From the NCBI RefSeq assembly GCF_001984575.1, contig NZ_LZNS01000001.1:2055275-2119274 (forward strand): 64,000 nucleotides of DNA, read 5' to 3'. This DNA comes from Streptomyces sp. MP131-18. Its GTDB lineage: Bacteria > Actinomycetota > Actinomycetes > Streptomycetales > Streptomycetaceae. The notes below the pieces were generated by a model. The model worked only from the letters and a program-made list of their open reading frames with translations, did not search any database and was not told the origin of the DNA. This document shows positions 61,733 through 64,000 of the stretch, in pieces (the stretch's first letter is position 1; each line of letters starts with the position of its first letter). Both the position numbers and the translations under genes were made by a program.

Positions 61733-61828
61733 GGGGTGAACGTGAATGAATGCACAACCCCCGCCATTGTCGCAAGCCGTGAAACGATCATTCCGGCCGG
61801 GTCACCGCGGTTGGTTACAGTTCACCGC

Positions 61829-62302
61829 ATGGACACCGACACCGGGACCCGCTGGCTCACGGACGCGGAACAGCGTGCGTGGCGCACGCATCTTGAGGTC
61901 ACCAAGCTCCTCATGCACCAGCTCGAACGGGACCTCCAGCCGTTCGGACTGACCATGAACGATTACGAGATTCTGGTGAACCTCTCGGAGTCCGACGACC
62001 GCCGCATGCGGATGAGCGACCTGGCGGCGGCCACCCTCCAGTCCAAGAGCAGACTGTCCCACCAGATCACCCGCATGGAGAAGGCCGGCCTCGTGCGCCG
62101 GGAGAACTGCGACTCCGACAAGCGCGGCCTGTTCGCCGTGCTCACCGAGCAGGGCTGGACCACCATGCTCGAGGTCGCCCCGCACCACGTGGCGTCCGTG
62201 CGCCGCCACCTCCTCGACCTGCTCGGCGCCGAGGACCTGGCCACCCTGCACCGTCTCCTCGCACCCGTCGCCGAGCACCTGCACGCCCAGCGCGGGCGGT
62301 AG
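61829..62302 (+). CDS. MarR-family transcriptional regulator (second copy)
   Basis: 157 aa. HLEVTKLLMHQLERDLQPFGLTMNDYEILVNLSES, winged helix RMSDLAAATLQSKSRLSHQITRMEKAGLVRRENCDSDKRGLFAVLTEQG. No Shine-Dalgarno is visible before ATG 61829, so it may be leaderless or weakly translated. Probably controls the divergent DUF3817 gene and itself. Confidence 0.9.
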   Translation: MDTDTGTRWLTDAEQRAWRTHLEVTKLLMHQLERDLQPFGLTMNDYEILVNLSESDDRRMRMSDLAAATLQSKSRLSHQITRMEKAGLVRRENCDSDKRGLFAVLTEQGWTTMLEVAPHHVASVRRHLLDLLGAEDLATLHRLLAPVAEHLHAQRGR

Positions 62303-62323
62303 CGCCCGGCGTCCGGGCACGCG

Positions 62324-63802
62324 TCAGGCCATGGCGGGCAGGCGCAGCACGAACAGCGCCCCGCCCTCCGGCGCGTCCCCGACCGTCAGCGAACCGCCGT
62401 GCCGCGCGGCCACGTCCCGCGCGATGGCCAGGCCGAGCCCGGCCCCGCCGTCGTCGCGGCTGCGCGCGTCGTCCAGACGTACGAACCGCTGGAAGATCCG
62501 CTCGCGGTCGCCGGCGGGCACCCCCGCCCCGTCGTCCGCGACCTCCACCACGGCGTCCCCGCCCTCGCGCCGCACCGACACCCGCACCAGACCGGCCGCG
62601 TGACGCTGCGCATTGTCCACCAGGTTGCCCAGCACCCGGGCCAGCTGGCCGCGCGAGCCCTGGACGTCCACCTCCGCCAGCTCGGCCGGGCGCACCGGGT
62701 GCGGGTCGGCGGCGGGCCGCTGCTCCAGCTCCTCGGTGACCAGGCCCGCCAGGCCCACCTCGCCCGGCTGCGGCCGTTCGCCCGCGTCCAGCCTGGCCAG
62801 CAGCAGCAGGTCGGCGGCCAGGGCCTGGAGCCGGACGGTGTCCTTCACCGCGCCGGGGACGTCCAGCAGTTCGGGGTGGGCCTCCCCCACCTCCAGCTGG
62901 GTGCGCAGGCTGGCGATGGGGCTGCGCAGCTCGTGCGAGGCGTCGGCGACGAAGCGCCGCTGCCGCTCGACCGCCGTCTCCAGCGCGGCGAGCGTCTCGT
63001 TCGTCGTCACGGCCAGGCGGCCGATCTCGTCCTGCGCCGGCGGCTCCGGAACGCGGCGGGACAGGTCCGTGGAGCGCGTGATCGCCGCCATCTCCCGGCG
63101 GATGCCCTCGACCGGGCCGAGCGCGCGGCGCGTGACCAACCAGGTGACGACGCCGACGACGCCGAGCAGCAGCGGCACCGCCACCAGCATGGAGGTGCGG
63201 ATGCTGTCGATGGCCGCCTGCTCCACGTCGAGCGGCGAGCCCGCGTAGACGATGGCCTCCTCGCCGCGCGGGGTGGTCACCTCGACCTCGGCGAACAGGT
63301 AGTCGCGGCGCTCGCCGTTCATCACCGCCCAGCCGTTGCCGTGCTGGACGTCGTTGTCGACCTCGCTGGGCCGGAGGCCGTCCTGGTCCTCCGGCTCCTC
63401 GGTGTCGTCGTCATCGTCATCGTCGTCATCGTCGTCGTCGCGGTCGCCTTCCTCGCCCTGCGGGGCGGACGGCGTGGGCTCCGGCGACGGCGGGTGCGAC
63501 ACGTCGAGCCGGTCGCTGCCGGTACCGCCGATCTCCTCCAGGCCATCGCTTTTCGCACGGGTCAGGCCGGTGCCCCGGTCCACGACCTGCACCGGCTCGG
63601 GACTGTCCAGGTCGAGGTCCCTGAAATCGGTGTCCGTGGCCAGCTGCTCGGCGACCATGCGGCCGGTCAGCTCGGCATCGTCGGCGACCTGCTCGTCCAG
63701 ATTCTCCCGGAGCAGCGCGAGCATCATCAGCCCCGCCGCCACCAGCGCCACGGCCACGACCGCGGTGGCGCCGAACGCCGCCTTCGACCTGACGCTAGCC
63801 AC
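62324..63802 (-). CDS. Sensor histidine kinase with poly-Asp sensor loop
   Basis: 492 aa. TM1 about 8-30 and TM2 about 204-225 flank an extracytoplasmic loop that contains twelve consecutive Asp (residues 122-133) within an acidic/Pro-rich stretch. Then HAMP, a dimerisation helix with phospho-acceptor His290 (DASHELRSPIASL), N-box LGNLVDNAQRH, G-boxes DDGAGVP and GGAGLGLAIAR. GTG 63802 start overlaps the response-regulator stop by 8 bp. Signal unknown; the acid run suggests a cation ligand. Confidence 0.94.
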   Translation of the reverse strand: MASVRSKAAFGATAVVAVALVAAGLMMLALLRENLDEQVADDAELTGRMVAEQLATDTDFRDLDLDSPEPVQVVDRGTGLTRAKSDGLEEIGGTGSDRLDVSHPPSPEPTPSAPQGEEGDRDDDDDDDDDDDDTEEPEDQDGLRPSEVDNDVQHGNGWAVMNGERRDYLFAEVEVTTPRGEEAIVYAGSPLDVEQAAIDSIRTSMLVAVPLLLGVVGVVTWLVTRRALGPVEGIRREMAAITRSTDLSRRVPEPPAQDEIGRLAVTTNETLAALETAVERQRRFVADASHELRSPIASLRTQLEVGEAHPELLDVPGAVKDTVRLQALAADLLLLARLDAGERPQPGEVGLAGLVTEELEQRPAADPHPVRPAELAEVDVQGSRGQLARVLGNLVDNAQRHAAGLVRVSVRREGGDAVVEVADDGAGVPAGDRERIFQRFVRLDDARSRDDGGAGLGLAIARDVAARHGGSLTVGDAPEGGALFVLRLPAMA

Positions 63803-64000
63803 GGGGAGCCACCAGCCGGTACCCGGCGCCGCGCACGGTGACGATCAGCCCGGGGCCGATCTTCCTGCGCAGGGCGCTGATGTAGACCTCGACGATGTTC
63901 GGATCGCCGTCGTAGGCGAAGTCCCAGCCGTGCTCCAGGATCTCGGCCTTGGAGACGACCTCCCCCTGGCGGCCCGCCAGATACTCGAGCACCGTGAACT
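63795..64000 (-). CDS. OmpR-type response regulator, C-terminal end (partial)
   Basis: Only the end of the DNA-binding domain is inside the window: EYLAGRQGEVVSKAEILEHGWDF, NIVEVYISALRRKIGPGL, VRGAGYRLVAPRG, the winged-helix trans_reg_C pattern. The frame is open past base 64000. Cognate regulator of the adjacent kinase, with an 8-bp overlap. Confidence 0.93.
   Translation of the reverse strand, partial: FTVLEYLAGRQGEVVSKAEILEHGWDFAYDGDPNIVEVYISALRRKIGPGLIVTVRGAGYRLVAPRG

Noticed and set aside
59489..61828. Long plus-strand frame running into the MarR gene at 61829
   Set aside because: It is antisense to cslA; homology starts only at the MarR ATG.

Overview
The window looks like a Streptomyces chromosome segment. 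GC is very high, third codon positions are almost all G/C, GTG starts are common, many genes are coupled by 4-base overlaps, and the families are typical of the genus: GlgE pathway, XRE/DUF397 pairs, DUF6230/DUF6114, CslA/GlxA and lipobox proteins. From memory, the pfkA-pta-ackA-pyk...thioredoxin-icmA-MarR run matches a conserved S. coelicolor block (around SCO5413-5426) and cslA-glxA-cslZ matches SCO2836-2838. I could not check this by alignment.

Layout. 1-3.6 kb: leftward peptide-type ABC importer (permease pair plus lipoprotein binding protein), cut at the left edge. 3.8-5.7 kb: secreted PL11 rhamnogalacturonan lyase. 6.1-13.7 kb: glgE-treS-mak-glgB, the full trehalose-to-alpha-glucan pathway. 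13.7-18 kb: a WXG-like large protein with two small partners, then a GDSL lipase. 18.2-24.3 kb: amidohydrolase, a large NB-ARC/TPR regulator, an M23 peptidase and a membrane protein.

24.3-31.7 kb: the most accessory-looking block. A Fur/Zur-like operator precedes five overlapping genes (FecCD permease, FecE ATPase, binding lipoprotein, two ABC exporter-fold half-transporters), suggesting metal-chelate uptake. A decayed PIN-toxin fragment lies on its left and an intact vapBC pair with a clear operator on its right. 31.9-40 kb: intracellular-type GH5 glucanase, MmyB-type regulator with divergent MFS pump, then an XRE/DUF397-rich stretch. That stretch holds a methyltransferase, a GRDP-like protein with a Cys/His tail, an XRE-TPR regulator, and a 46-bp perfect direct repeat made from DUF397 3' ends.

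40-49.5 kb: acyltransferase, sulfotransferase, a lipoprotein, then central carbon genes pfkA, pta-ackA and pyk. 49.5-52.2 kb: DUF6230/DUF6114/Glu-Pro-rich operon. 52.6-56.4 kb: thioredoxin-TPR, isobutyryl-CoA mutase large subunit, DUF3817, MarR. 56.5-61.2 kb: cslZ, glxA and cslA for a cell-surface beta-glucan. 61.3-64 kb: a second DUF3817/MarR pair and a two-component system, with the response regulator cut by the right edge. I saw no rRNA, tRNA, CRISPR array or transposase.
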